Assembly: GCA_903844155.1 (NCBI GenBank)
Contig: CAIMSU010000289.1
Location: forward strand, 16,345 to 80,344
Source: an uncultured Pseudomonadota bacterium
GTDB taxonomy: Bacteria > Myxococcota_A > UBA796 > SXON01
Direction of reading: 5' to 3'
Length of the DNA: 64,000 bases
Below, one piece after another: positions 1 to 8,652 of the stretch. The notes beneath the pieces are model-generated. The model was not told where the DNA came from, searched no databases, and saw only the letters and a list, made by a program, of their open reading frames with translations. Position numbers and translations under genes: made by a program. The stretch's first letter is position 1. Every line of letters starts with the position of its first letter.

Positions 1-1473
1 GTCGCCGATGCCGAGCCGGCCGCGGAGCACCCTGATGTCCTGGTGCTCCTCTTTGGCCGGGAGGGGGTTCCGGATCCACTGCCAAGCGTCCTTCGGGTCG
101 GCCGGTAGCGGCTCCTTCCCCATGATCACCGGGAGAGCGCGACCGGCGTTCTGCCATTGGCTCCACCTGTTTCCAAGCACCCCGACGCGCCCGCGCGCGA
201 GGAGATCGAGGAGGTCGTGAGCCTCGACCGGGTTCATCTGCACCGGCGTCGCAGTAGCGAGGAGAAGGCTGTGGGTCTGGACCGCAAGCTCTTGCAGGAA
301 CGCCATCAGGTTGTTCGGCGTGGCCTTCTCGTCCTCGGCACCTTGCCCGAGGTTGCGGCGACGGGCACGGTGGGCCTCATCGACGACGACGCAGGCGTAG
401 TTCTGCTTCTTCAGGAACTCGGCCGAGGGGGACTTCGCCGAGATCAGCCCGTAGGACACGATGCCGATCCGCCGGGGACAGGCCGCGAGCCCGGCCGGGC
501 CGACCGCCGCGTGCTCGATGCCGTTCTCGTCCACCCACTGCCGCCCGTTCCACACCGCGCTCGGCACGTCGAGCATGTCCGTAAGCTCGCCTTGCCACTG
601 CCAGATCAGCGTCTTCGGAGCGAGGACGAGGACCGGCTTGTCCGTGTGCAGCGCCATGAGCTGCGCCGCCATGCCGAGCTGGATGGTCTTGCCCAGACCA
701 ACCTGATCCGCGAGCACGAACCGCGCGCCCTCCGCGGTCAAGTGCGCCTCGAACGCGCGCTTCACAAAATACTTCTGGTGCTCCCAGAGCCCGACCTCCT
801 TCCGGTAGACCGGGGCCTCGACAATGGCTGCGGCCGGGTCGGCATCGGTGCGCCAGCTCGCCACGTCGGGGATGACCGACCGCTGGGCGATGCGGCCGAT
901 GTCCTCGACGACGAAGTCCGCGAGGTCGCACGCGTCGCCGTGGTTCCAGAGCGCGTCGAACTCCTCCTGCACCCACGTCGCCGCTTCGGGGGATTCGTCC
1001 TCCCAGATCAGCTCGTAATGGAGCTGCCAGCCCTCCCGCGTCTCGTTCGCGCTCCCGAGAAACGTCGTCTGTCGTCCGTCGGCCATCGTGATCACGCCGG
1101 CCTTGCCGTGAAGGAGCCCGAACCGCTCGTGGGGCAGGACGCGGACGCGCAGCTTCCCGCTCCGCAGGAACCCGTACAGGCGCGTGAACCGAAGCTGCGC
1201 GGGAACACCGAATTTCTCCGGCTCCGAGCCGCACCACTCCTGGCGCATCGCAACCTGGGCGGCCTTCGCCGTCGCGACATCGTGGGGGTTGAGGTGCGAG
1301 TTGCACACCACCCGGATCTGCCCCGCCACCGACTCCAGCGCCTCCCCGGCCATTTCCAGCACGGAAGAGCTGAAGTAGCCGGCGACTCGATCGTACCGCT
1401 GCGCCCCGGCGAGCCGGGAGGTCAGGAAGGAGGCATCGAGCGGCGAGCGCCGCGAGGAGAAGCGGTTGATCAC
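1..1473 (-). CDS. PLD-like domain + DEAH helicase (C-terminus outside window)
   Basis: Partial gene: 491 codons are visible, from a GTG start at 1473, and the frame runs off the window edge. The N-terminal ~170 residues are phospholipase-D-like, with an HGK motif near residue 122 followed by FLGSANETREGW. A helicase domain follows: Walker A (VGLGKT) near 260, the DEAH box (VVVDEAH) near 360, and motif III (LATATP) near 405. It therefore looks like an SNF2/superfamily 2 DNA translocase with a fused PLD-type nuclease or DNA-binding module. It starts 3 nt after the stop of the DUF1156 methyltransferase and is the last visible gene of the four-gene operon. The GTG start is chosen because it follows that stop directly and begins a continuous family-like N-terminus. 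The role in phage defence is inferred from its partners and was not shown directly. Confidence 0.88.
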   Translation of the reverse strand, partial: MINRFSSRRSPLDASFLTSRLAGAQRYDRVAGYFSSSVLEMAGEALESVAGQIRVVCNSHLNPHDVATAKAAQVAMRQEWCGSEPEKFGVPAQLRFTRLYGFLRSGKLRVRVLPHERFGLLHGKAGVITMADGRQTTFLGSANETREGWQLHYELIWEDESPEAATWVQEEFDALWNHGDACDLADFVVEDIGRIAQRSVIPDVASWRTDADPAAAIVEAPVYRKEVGLWEHQKYFVKRAFEAHLTAEGARFVLADQVGLGKTIQLGMAAQLMALHTDKPVLVLAPKTLIWQWQGELTDMLDVPSAVWNGRQWVDENGIEHAAVGPAGLAACPRRIGIVSYGLISAKSPSAEFLKKQNYACVVVDEAHRARRRNLGQGAEDEKATPNNLMAFLQELAVQTHSLLLATATPVQMNPVEAHDLLDLLARGRVGVLGNRWSQWQNAGRALPVIMGKEPLPADPKDAWQWIRNPLPAKEEHQDIRVLRGRLGIGD

Positions 1474-1476
1474 CCG

Positions 1477-4395
1477 CTACACCGAGTCGTTGCGGAGGGC
1501 GCCGGCGAGGAGGCGGGCACCCTCAGCGTCGGCCGTCCAATGGGGCAGCGTCATCCCGAGCCTCGAAAGGTAGTCAAGAATCCCGATGACGAGCATGCGC
1601 TTCGGCCAGTAGTCGGCCAACCCTTCGCGCAGGTAGCCCTTGCCGACTTGAGCGTCCGCTGCGCGCACCGTCTCACGCACGGCGAACAAGAGGGCGCGCA
1701 TCGTGGACGCCCCGAAGCCGGCGTTGCCCAGATCGCGCGAGCCGAACTCGGACGCCGTCCTGATGCGCGTCTGGTTTACCTTGTTCGTTTCGATCAGCCC
1801 TTTGTAGTCCTTGACGCGGAATCCTCGGGCAAGCTCAGTGTACACGCCCGAGCGGTGCTCTCCGTGGGTTTCAACCTCCACGGCCTTGAGATAGAGGCGC
1901 TCCTCTGGGCCGAGTTGCTTCCAGTGGTCACCCCCAAAGCCCCTCGGAATCAGAAAGTCGCACGCGGTGCGCACGGCGTCCGCGATCAGCTCCTCGACCG
2001 GGTTCCTTTCCCCGGCCTGCCGGACGCGCGTGAGCTGGTCATGCACGTCGATGTCCTCGATGCCCTTGAACCGCGTGAGCACTCGAAGCGCAGCGGCGTA
2101 GGCGGCGAGCTGGTAGTCGGCGTCCCCGAAGCTGGGATCGTCTTTGTCGTCCAGCGACAACATCGACGCAAGTTGGGAGCGAACCTCGTCCTCGACTTGC
2201 GGGTGAATCTCGTCGAGGAACGCCGTCTCTGCGGAGGTTTGCTTTCGTAGAACAAGGAGAACGGTCCCCTGAACGTAGTTGCCGTCCTTCAACGCGCTCG
2301 TCGTCTCCGTCGCGATGCACCACGCGGCGGACACGGCCAAGCCCGCTGCCCAGAGGATCACTGCGAGATCGGCCCATACTCCAGCGTCCTGGTGGGTGAA
2401 CATCACCACCTGTCGTCCATTGTCCGGCATCTTAGCCGTCAAATTGCGGTAGGTTTCGACCATTGCCCGCCGGAAGGTCGCCGGATCTCCGGTGACCGCA
2501 AGCGCCCGGCGGGAGTCGGAGTACCAGCCAGGAAAGGAGTCACGAATATGTACGGCGTACCAAGCCAGGAAATACTCGGTGAGTTCGTGATACATGATGG
2601 CGTCGGCATACGGCGGGTCCGTGATCCAGTAGTCGCACTCTTGGTCAATCTTGCGTGCGTCGCTCGGCACAATCGTCGATGTTCCCGCGATGTCCACTGG
2701 CGTCACACCGAACCTGACCGCATCTTCGAGCGCGTCAAGGCCGCGGGCGGCGTAGTTGTACATCGTGTTCAACGCCTGATTGCTGAACGTGCCTTCGGAC
2801 TTGTCACCCACGGTGCGCAAGTGCCAACGGCAAAGACGGGAATTGTGGTCGGCGCACCTGCCGAGCGCGAGCGCACCAACCATGCGTCCAAGTGGGTCCG
2901 AGCTGCCAAAGATCCGTGCGGTGGCCTCGGACATCAACCCCAGCATCAGGAGCTGCCGAGGCGTGTACAGGTGGTGCCACCACGTCCATCCTCGGGTCCG
3001 GATCGGCTCGTCGGTTTTCGCGCCCGGGGTGATCAGCTGGTTCGGGATGAACCCGGCCCGCTGCCAACGCTCGAACCGCTCGGCGAGCAGCGTCCGCACC
3101 TTCGCCTCGCGGGCCAGATCCTCCGGGCCCACGGAGCAGTAGTGCCTCTCCATCTGCGGCTTGTCGTCTTCATCGACCCAACGCTCCACCCAACGGATGC
3201 AGTACAGGCGCTCGTAGAATGGCTCCCCCGGTCGGCCTTCGATGTCCTCTCGCTCCCACCGTCGCAGCCCGTTTGCGAATCCCCCTTCACCGCGGCGATC
3301 GCCGCGGACCATCGACATTGGGGACTCGACAGCGCAGTGCGGGCAGACGAGCCGGGCGTCACGAACGCTTCCTTCACGATGGCGCTCGTACTCGTCGGGC
3401 GCGAGATCGGACTGAATCTCGATGCCGAATCTACGCGTCGCGTTGTCGGGGCGGAGGATTGCGGCTGCGCGATACTTGTCGCTGACGCACCAAGTCCCTG
3501 AGAGCGGAACGATCCAGGCGCATTCTGGACACGCGACCTCGACGCAGTACAGGAATGCGTCGGCCCGCCACGCCGCCTCGTTCGTCTCAATCGCCCAGTC
3601 CGTGAACTGCCCGCTTACATCGGCCCATAGCCGTTCCTGCGCGGCCTCGATGCGCGGCCCCGCGTCGGCGCCTGCGCCCGCGACGTGGAGCGCGGCCCAG
3701 CTCATGAGAGTCGCCATCGGATTCAGGTCAGAACCCAGTGCGGAACACCCGATTCGAGCGGCCTCGAAGGGCACACTCCCGCCTCCGCAGAAGGCATCGC
3801 CGACCCGCGGCCTGCGCCCGAACCGCTGGTGGCCCAACTCGTCTACGAGCGCCGGGATCGATGTGACCGAGGTGCCGAGGTGTCGGTTGATGCGTGCCCA
3901 CGCAGCCGCGCTGGGACCAGGGACGTGCTCCGGGCGGCCACTGTACCCGAGGCGTTCGTCGTAGGTCATGCGCGAAAAGACGAGCTTCTGGAGTAGGTCG
4001 CGGTCCGCGCGCGTGGCACCCCGTTTCAGCTTCGGCTTCTCGTTCGGCTCCACGGCTTGAAACGATTTCGCTCTCTCCGCGGGGTGGAGCAGTCGGTACA
4101 CTTCGGCGAGCGGAATCGGCTTCGAGCGGCGAAGTTCGAGCCCCTCATCGTCCATCGTCATCAGGGCCTGGAACACCGCGCGATCGGACGCAGGATCCGA
4201 TGTAGAAGGCAGCAGGAGGCCGAGGACGGTCGCCCGTACCAAGACCAGCGGTTTGCGGCCCCACCACTTCCCAAGCCCGGTCAGCGTCTGCCCGTTCTTT
4301 GCGTCCCGCTCGCCGTAGCTCTCCTTCGAGAGCTTGGAGACGGGAAACTGGGTCTCGATAAAGCTCGGCGCATTCTTCCAGTCGATAGCGGCCAT
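1477..4395 (-). CDS. DUF1156-containing DNA methyltransferase
   Basis: Large (972 aa) SAM-dependent DNA methyltransferase. The N-terminus has the DUF1156 signature (FIETQFPVSKLSKESY, then GLGKWWGRKP). The SAM-binding motif I (GDAFCGGGSVPFEA) lies near residue 200 and the catalytic motif IV DPPY (YWITDPPYADA) near 592. This order and the DPPY motif point to an amino-methyltransferase (N6-adenine or N4-cytosine); the base and target site cannot be read from sequence. Cysteine pairs in the middle (CPECAW, CPHCA) may bind zinc. It sits 18 nt after DUF3780 and 3 nt before the helicase, so the genes are almost certainly cotranscribed. The likely role is to mark self DNA for the neighbouring helicase/ATPase. 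Confidence 0.92.
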   Translation of the reverse strand: MAAIDWKNAPSFIETQFPVSKLSKESYGERDAKNGQTLTGLGKWWGRKPLVLVRATVLGLLLPSTSDPASDRAVFQALMTMDDEGLELRRSKPIPLAEVYRLLHPAERAKSFQAVEPNEKPKLKRGATRADRDLLQKLVFSRMTYDERLGYSGRPEHVPGPSAAAWARINRHLGTSVTSIPALVDELGHQRFGRRPRVGDAFCGGGSVPFEAARIGCSALGSDLNPMATLMSWAALHVAGAGADAGPRIEAAQERLWADVSGQFTDWAIETNEAAWRADAFLYCVEVACPECAWIVPLSGTWCVSDKYRAAAILRPDNATRRFGIEIQSDLAPDEYERHREGSVRDARLVCPHCAVESPMSMVRGDRRGEGGFANGLRRWEREDIEGRPGEPFYERLYCIRWVERWVDEDDKPQMERHYCSVGPEDLAREAKVRTLLAERFERWQRAGFIPNQLITPGAKTDEPIRTRGWTWWHHLYTPRQLLMLGLMSEATARIFGSSDPLGRMVGALALGRCADHNSRLCRWHLRTVGDKSEGTFSNQALNTMYNYAARGLDALEDAVRFGVTPVDIAGTSTIVPSDARKIDQECDYWITDPPYADAIMYHELTEYFLAWYAVHIRDSFPGWYSDSRRALAVTGDPATFRRAMVETYRNLTAKMPDNGRQVVMFTHQDAGVWADLAVILWAAGLAVSAAWCIATETTSALKDGNYVQGTVLLVLRKQTSAETAFLDEIHPQVEDEVRSQLASMLSLDDKDDPSFGDADYQLAAYAAALRVLTRFKGIEDIDVHDQLTRVRQAGERNPVEELIADAVRTACDFLIPRGFGGDHWKQLGPEERLYLKAVEVETHGEHRSGVYTELARGFRVKDYKGLIETNKVNQTRIRTASEFGSRDLGNAGFGASTMRALLFAVRETVRAADAQVGKGYLREGLADYWPKRMLVIGILDYLSRLGMTLPHWTADAEGARLLAGALRNDSV

Positions 4396-4413
4396 GTACG
4401 GACTTCCGGGAGG

Positions 4414-5052
4414 TCAGGTCGCGGCGCGGCGCTTGGGCCGGGTCGCGGGGGGCGTTTCAGCCTCGTTGGGCTCGGAGAAGAGCGCCAGGTGTCGAGGCTG
4501 GGGGAGGAGGGAGGGGTCGGAGACAGGGTTGTCGGTGAGAGCGTACCGCACCGCGACGCGCCATCCACGGCCGCGCCCCTGGATGGCGTGGCCGGTGGCG
4601 GCACTGGTCATCGTGTAGAGCCACCACCGCTCTTCGGGGGCCAGGCCGAGCCAGTTCTGGATGGCGACCGGGATGCGGCCGGGATCGGCATCCTCGATCG
4701 CCCAGGCAAGGAGCACCAGCTCCTTGCCGAACGACCGGGACAGCGGCACCTTGCCCACCTTCCACTGGCCCGCCTTGCCCCCGACCTTCCGCAGCCGGGC
4801 GTTGAACTCCTGCCGGACGGCCTCCGCGATCGCGTCCCAGCGGTGCCGGTCGAGAGAGGCACGGATGATGTGGTCGCCGCTCATGGCGTAGGTGAGCTGA
4901 TCGTCCTCTACCGACCCCGACCACGACAGGTGCTCGGTGATCGTCACCTCAGCGCGGTTGCCGTTCGGCACCCACAACAAGAAGTGTTGCTCGGACTCCT
5001 CGGGGGAGAAGCCGAAGCCGAGGGTGGCAGCCCGCGCGCTCACTGCTCCCAT
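4414..5052 (-). CDS. DUF3780 family protein
   Basis: A 212-aa protein of about the length expected for DUF3780. The conserved-looking core lies at residues ~110-180 (GKELVLLAWAIEDAD, NWLGLAPEERWWLYTM, GRGWRVAVRYAL). No catalytic motif, membrane segment or signal peptide is visible, and the C-terminus is basic and low-complexity. Its start overlaps the DUF499 stop by 13 nt, which indicates translational coupling. From established knowledge, DUF3780 genes are repeatedly found beside DUF499 and DUF1156 genes, and that is the arrangement here. Molecular function is unknown; a structural or adaptor subunit is a guess. Confidence 0.85.
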   Translation of the reverse strand: MGAVSARAATLGFGFSPEESEQHFLLWVPNGNRAEVTITEHLSWSGSVEDDQLTYAMSGDHIIRASLDRHRWDAIAEAVRQEFNARLRKVGGKAGQWKVGKVPLSRSFGKELVLLAWAIEDADPGRIPVAIQNWLGLAPEERWWLYTMTSAATGHAIQGRGRGWRVAVRYALTDNPVSDPSLLPQPRHLALFSEPNEAETPPATRPKRRAAT

Positions 5053-8000
5053 TCTCCGGATTTCAGCGTGGTCTTCGCTTCAGCGATCCAGTCCAGGAGA
5101 AGTTGGCCCGTGGGGAAGAGCAGCTTGCCGGCGCTCACGTCGATGGAGATCGCGTCGCCCTCGACGACCGGGCGCACGTTCTCGATGGCGCTCTCGATGA
5201 CCTCCGCCGTGACGTGCAGGCGCTCGCCGAGGTTCAGCTCGGCCCAGGCGTCGCTCGTGTTCTCCCGCGTGAGGTAGACCTGGACGAGGACGAGCCGGGC
5301 CTGGTGCTTCTTGACGCGGGCGAGGAAGTCGTATGTGTCTTTCGTCCCTTTCGGGGAGTGACCGCGCTTCCAGGTGACCGGACGGGCAGGATCGAGCTTG
5401 GGGCCGGTCCCGCCGTCGCGGGGCACGTCGAACCGCAGGGTCGGCGAGTAGACGCCCGCCTTCTCCGCGACCGCCAGGACGAGGGCGGGCCGCTCGACCG
5501 CGAACGGGTCGGTGTACACGCCGCCTGCGTGGCGGGGCTCGCTCCCGTCGGTCGTGTAGCGCACCGTCGCGGTGGGTGCGGAGAGCAGCCGGACGCGCGT
5601 ACCACCGGCGTCCTCGAACACACCCGCCCTGAGGACGGCCGGCTTGGTCCACTCGACGGCCTCGCCGGTAGCGTGCTTCCCCGAGGAGTCCACGCAGAGG
5701 AAGGAGATCTTCACCTCAGTGGTGTCGTAGGGGACGGTGTGGTCGATCTTCGTTGAGGCCGCCGTCGCCTTGGCGCCGATCTCGGCGTAGACGGTGTCGC
5801 CGTTCACGGGGGTCAGGCGCAGGGTGACCACCCCGGTCTCCGGGTTGCGCTCCCCGTCCTTGATTCGCAGTTCGGTGCAAGGCGGGGGGAAAGGCCCCTT
5901 GTCCACGTAGTTACCGTTCTCGCGCCACTGCTGCTTCCCGACGAGGTCGTCCTTCAACTTTTCGAGGGCGTCGGCGCGATGCCACTGCCACTTCGGCGTG
6001 GTGGCGGCCCGGCGCTTGATCTCGGCCCACTGCATCTCCCGCTGGGTGAAGATCCGCTGCTCCACCTTCTTCTTGAAGGTCTCGCCCGAGACCTCCTCGG
6101 TGAATTTCTGCTTCTGGGTCAGCGCAGCTCGCACCTGTTGCTCGCCCTTGTAGACGTTGTCCTTGAACTCCATCGTGAAGTCCGCGATCCGGAGTCCGGT
6201 GTCGCTCGGGAACCAGAGCTGGGTGAACGTCTCGCGGGCGGCCGACAGGAGCCGCACCTGGATGCGGTCTTGCAGCTTCAGCGCTTCCTGCCGCTGGGGA
6301 TCCTTGTCCGGCACCTTGTCCGCGTCCATCTCGCCGATGATCGTCTCGATGGCGCGTGACTCGGCGGCAACGGTGAGCAGCGATTGGAGCGTCTCTTTCG
6401 AGCCCGTCAGAAAGCCGACCCGGTTCTTGAACTCGAGCTGGTCGTAGTAGGTCCGAAGGTCGGGATGGATGTCCGCCCCGACTTGCGGTGCCGCGTGCGG
6501 CTCGTAGATGACGAGGGCCACGCGATCAGCGCCGACCTGGATCTCGTCGATGGCGGGCAGGACGTAGAGGTGCTGGTAGCAATCCTTCAAGGCGGGGGCG
6601 AACATCTCTTCGAGGCGCTTGCGCAGCTCGCGGCGCATCAACTCGGGGTTGCACGCCCTCGCGAGCGTCTGGAGCTTCGCGACGACGTTCTGCGTGTTCT
6701 TGAAGAAGAGCCGACCGTCGCGGCCCTGGTGGAGGTACCACGCCGCAGAGCCGAGCTGCGAGAGTACCTCGTGGCGGAGTCGCCCGACGTCGCGCCCCGG
6801 CGCGCACATGTAGTGGATGACCTCGGACTCCGTGAGCCCCAACGTCGCGTTCGACACATTCGAGAGGGAGGAGACCAGGAGCAGCTTGCACACGTCGCTG
6901 GCGTCCGTGCCGCCGCGGTTGAAGTCCATCAACTCCGCCACCGCCTGCCCGTTGGCGGCAATGTCGTGCGGGATCGAGTTCGTAAGCGAGTTGTTGATGA
7001 GGTCGATCTGGCCGGTCGTCTCCTGGTTGTTCAGGTCGAGGTCGAAGGGTGCGACGAGGTAGCGCCCCTTCGCCCAGCCCGTGTCCGGGTCGTACATGCG
7101 GGACAGCATCACTCTCATCAGCCGCAGGATGCCGCGGGTCTGCTGAAAGCCTGGGTTCTCCTTGAAGCGCGCGTAGAGGTCGCGGATCGCTGGATGGAAC
7201 GGGTAGGACTGCTTGACCGCCGCCGCGAATTGTTCAGGGGAGGCGCTGGTGATCTCCATCTGGCGCGCCTCGCGCACCGCTGCCGCGAATCCCTGGGCCA
7301 CCTCATCGATCTCCGCCTCGGATGGGAGCGATCCGAAGAGTCGCTTGCGCAGGATGTTGTAGAGGTCGTCGTTGTTGGCCTGGACGGGGGAGAGCTGCAA
7401 CGCGCTCCGGGTGGTCTCGTCCTGGAGGTCTTTGAGCAGCTTCTGGATCTGCTCGCTGCCTTCCTCATAGTTGGCCCGAAGGTCCGTGATGACGACGCAG
7501 ACGTTTGACAGCTCCTCCTTGCCGACGGCGACGAAAAGGTTGGCGAGTGCCGTCACCGTCAAGACAGCCAGGTTCGTGTCCCCGATCGTGCGACCCTTCG
7601 CCCCCACGAGGTAGGGCGGCAGCTCGTCGATGAGGATGAGCTTTGGTTCGCCTTTCAGGAGGTTGATCCAAGCCCCTTGTCCCGGCGGCTGCAAGGGCGT
7701 GTAGAGATCCTTGAACAGCTCCTTCTTGCCGAGCTGATCGGCGAGCGACCCCCAAAAGCCAAGCGGCGCGTCGCTCTCCCTACCCGAGAAGCCGAGCACC
7801 TTCACCTTCCCGAGCCCAGTTGCGGTGTAGGCGTCGCCGATCACGGCCTTGCGCAGCTCCGGGTGCTTCGCGAGCAGGCCCAGCGCGATCAGGTTGTGCG
7901 TCTTGCCGCCGCCCATCGCCTGAGTGAGGGTGAACACGCCGTGCGGCGAGTCCCCGGAGAACCGGCGGAATGCCTCTCGCAACAGGGTTTTCATCCCGTC

Positions 8001-8144
8001 CGTGGCGAAGTTCTCGCCAAAGAACTCGTCCGCATTGATGCGCTCGCCGGGGGCCAGCAGGTCCGTCAAATCGAGGACCGTGTCTCTCTTCGCGGCGTCG
8101 AACACGCTCGCGCGGGGCTTACAAGCATCAAGGAGCGACTTCAT
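5040..8144 (-). CDS. DUF499 family ATPase
   Basis: Giant (1034 aa) cytoplasmic P-loop protein. Walker A (TQAMGGGKTHNLIAL) is near residue 80 and Walker B (KLILIDELPPYL) near 171, the pattern of DUF499 proteins. The middle region is charged and helical. At ~845-885 there is a beta-rich segment with TVRYTTDGSEPRHAGGVYT, resembling the chitobiase/hexosaminidase C-terminal (CHB_HEX_C-like) fold. It is the first gene of the minus-strand operon and overlaps DUF3780. The upstream 118-nt gap separates it from a divergent gene and holds a perfect palindrome. A role as the ATP-driven core of the methylase/helicase system is inferred from constant gene association, not from known chemistry. Confidence 0.9.
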   Translation of the reverse strand: MKSLLDACKPRASVFDAAKRDTVLDLTDLLAPGERINADEFFGENFATDGMKTLLREAFRRFSGDSPHGVFTLTQAMGGGKTHNLIALGLLAKHPELRKAVIGDAYTATGLGKVKVLGFSGRESDAPLGFWGSLADQLGKKELFKDLYTPLQPPGQGAWINLLKGEPKLILIDELPPYLVGAKGRTIGDTNLAVLTVTALANLFVAVGKEELSNVCVVITDLRANYEEGSEQIQKLLKDLQDETTRSALQLSPVQANNDDLYNILRKRLFGSLPSEAEIDEVAQGFAAAVREARQMEITSASPEQFAAAVKQSYPFHPAIRDLYARFKENPGFQQTRGILRLMRVMLSRMYDPDTGWAKGRYLVAPFDLDLNNQETTGQIDLINNSLTNSIPHDIAANGQAVAELMDFNRGGTDASDVCKLLLVSSLSNVSNATLGLTESEVIHYMCAPGRDVGRLRHEVLSQLGSAAWYLHQGRDGRLFFKNTQNVVAKLQTLARACNPELMRRELRKRLEEMFAPALKDCYQHLYVLPAIDEIQVGADRVALVIYEPHAAPQVGADIHPDLRTYYDQLEFKNRVGFLTGSKETLQSLLTVAAESRAIETIIGEMDADKVPDKDPQRQEALKLQDRIQVRLLSAARETFTQLWFPSDTGLRIADFTMEFKDNVYKGEQQVRAALTQKQKFTEEVSGETFKKKVEQRIFTQREMQWAEIKRRAATTPKWQWHRADALEKLKDDLVGKQQWRENGNYVDKGPFPPPCTELRIKDGERNPETGVVTLRLTPVNGDTVYAEIGAKATAASTKIDHTVPYDTTEVKISFLCVDSSGKHATGEAVEWTKPAVLRAGVFEDAGGTRVRLLSAPTATVRYTTDGSEPRHAGGVYTDPFAVERPALVLAVAEKAGVYSPTLRFDVPRDGGTGPKLDPARPVTWKRGHSPKGTKDTYDFLARVKKHQARLVLVQVYLTRENTSDAWAELNLGERLHVTAEVIESAIENVRPVVEGDAISIDVSAGKLLFPTGQLLLDWIAEAKTTLKSGEWEQ

Positions 8145-8262
8145 CAGCAGGGCATCCCGGGGAAGGCCCTCATGTAGCCGGGTGATCGCGAAGGTGCCGG
8201 GATCCCGGCGAAGTCCAGGACGGCGCGCGGCGCATGGCGCGCGTGCTGGCTACGTTGACCAG
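8145..8262. promoter_or_regulatory. Divergent promoter region with palindrome
   Basis: A 118-nt gap between the divergent DUF499 operon and the small HhH-like gene. A perfect 14-nt palindrome, GCCGGGATCCCGGC, lies at 8196-8209, about 50 nt from each start codon. It is a candidate operator for a dimeric repressor. No convincing -10/-35 pair is visible on either strand. Confidence 0.4.
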
Positions 8263-8652
8263 ATGTCCACCGATCCGGCGTCTCCGACCGCCTCCCTCGT
8301 CTCCGCCCTCCTCGCGGTCAACTTCTACCCGGTGGACCGCGCGTACGGCCTCATGCCCGCGTTCGCGGAGCGTGGCCTGCTGGACCCACAGCGGGTGGCC
8401 GCCATGCCGCAGCCGGAGCTGATCGAGGCGATGAGGGCCGCAGGGTACGAGCGGGGCGGGTTCCTCCCAATCCTCTCCTTCCGCCTCTACAAGCTCATGG
8501 AGGCCATCGCGACGGGCAGCTTGGCCGCCCTCCCCGGCCTCGCCGCTGCGGACAAGAAGGCCGAGTTCGTCGCCGCGTTGGCGGCCGTGGAGGGCTTCGG
8601 GCCGACGACGGCTGAGACGGCGTGGGCGCTGTTCAGGGCTGCGGCAGTCTGA
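8263..8652 (+). CDS. Small helix-hairpin-helix-like protein
   Basis: A 129-aa protein, all-helical in appearance. The ATG at 8263 (MSTDPASP...) is preferred because longer forms would read back into the antisense of DUF499. The C-terminal half resembles a helix-hairpin-helix DNA-binding unit (LAALPGLAAADKKAEF, then AAVEGFGPTTAETAWALF), with glycine turns as in HhH-GPD glycosylases and nuclease HhH tails. No catalytic residue is apparent. It is transcribed away from DUF499 and its TGA abuts the stop of the convergent nuclease candidate with no spacer. A structure-specific DNA-binding accessory is plausible. Family assignment is tentative. Confidence 0.62.
   Translation: MSTDPASPTASLVSALLAVNFYPVDRAYGLMPAFAERGLLDPQRVAAMPQPELIEAMRAAGYERGGFLPILSFRLYKLMEAIATGSLAALPGLAAADKKAEFVAALAAVEGFGPTTAETAWALFRAAAV

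Noticed and set aside
157..2250. A 697-codon plus-strand frame opposite the helicase and methylase
   Set aside because: Arg/Leu/Gly-rich with no recognisable motif; the opposite strand has clear helicase and methylase motifs. It is a GC-rich antisense shadow.
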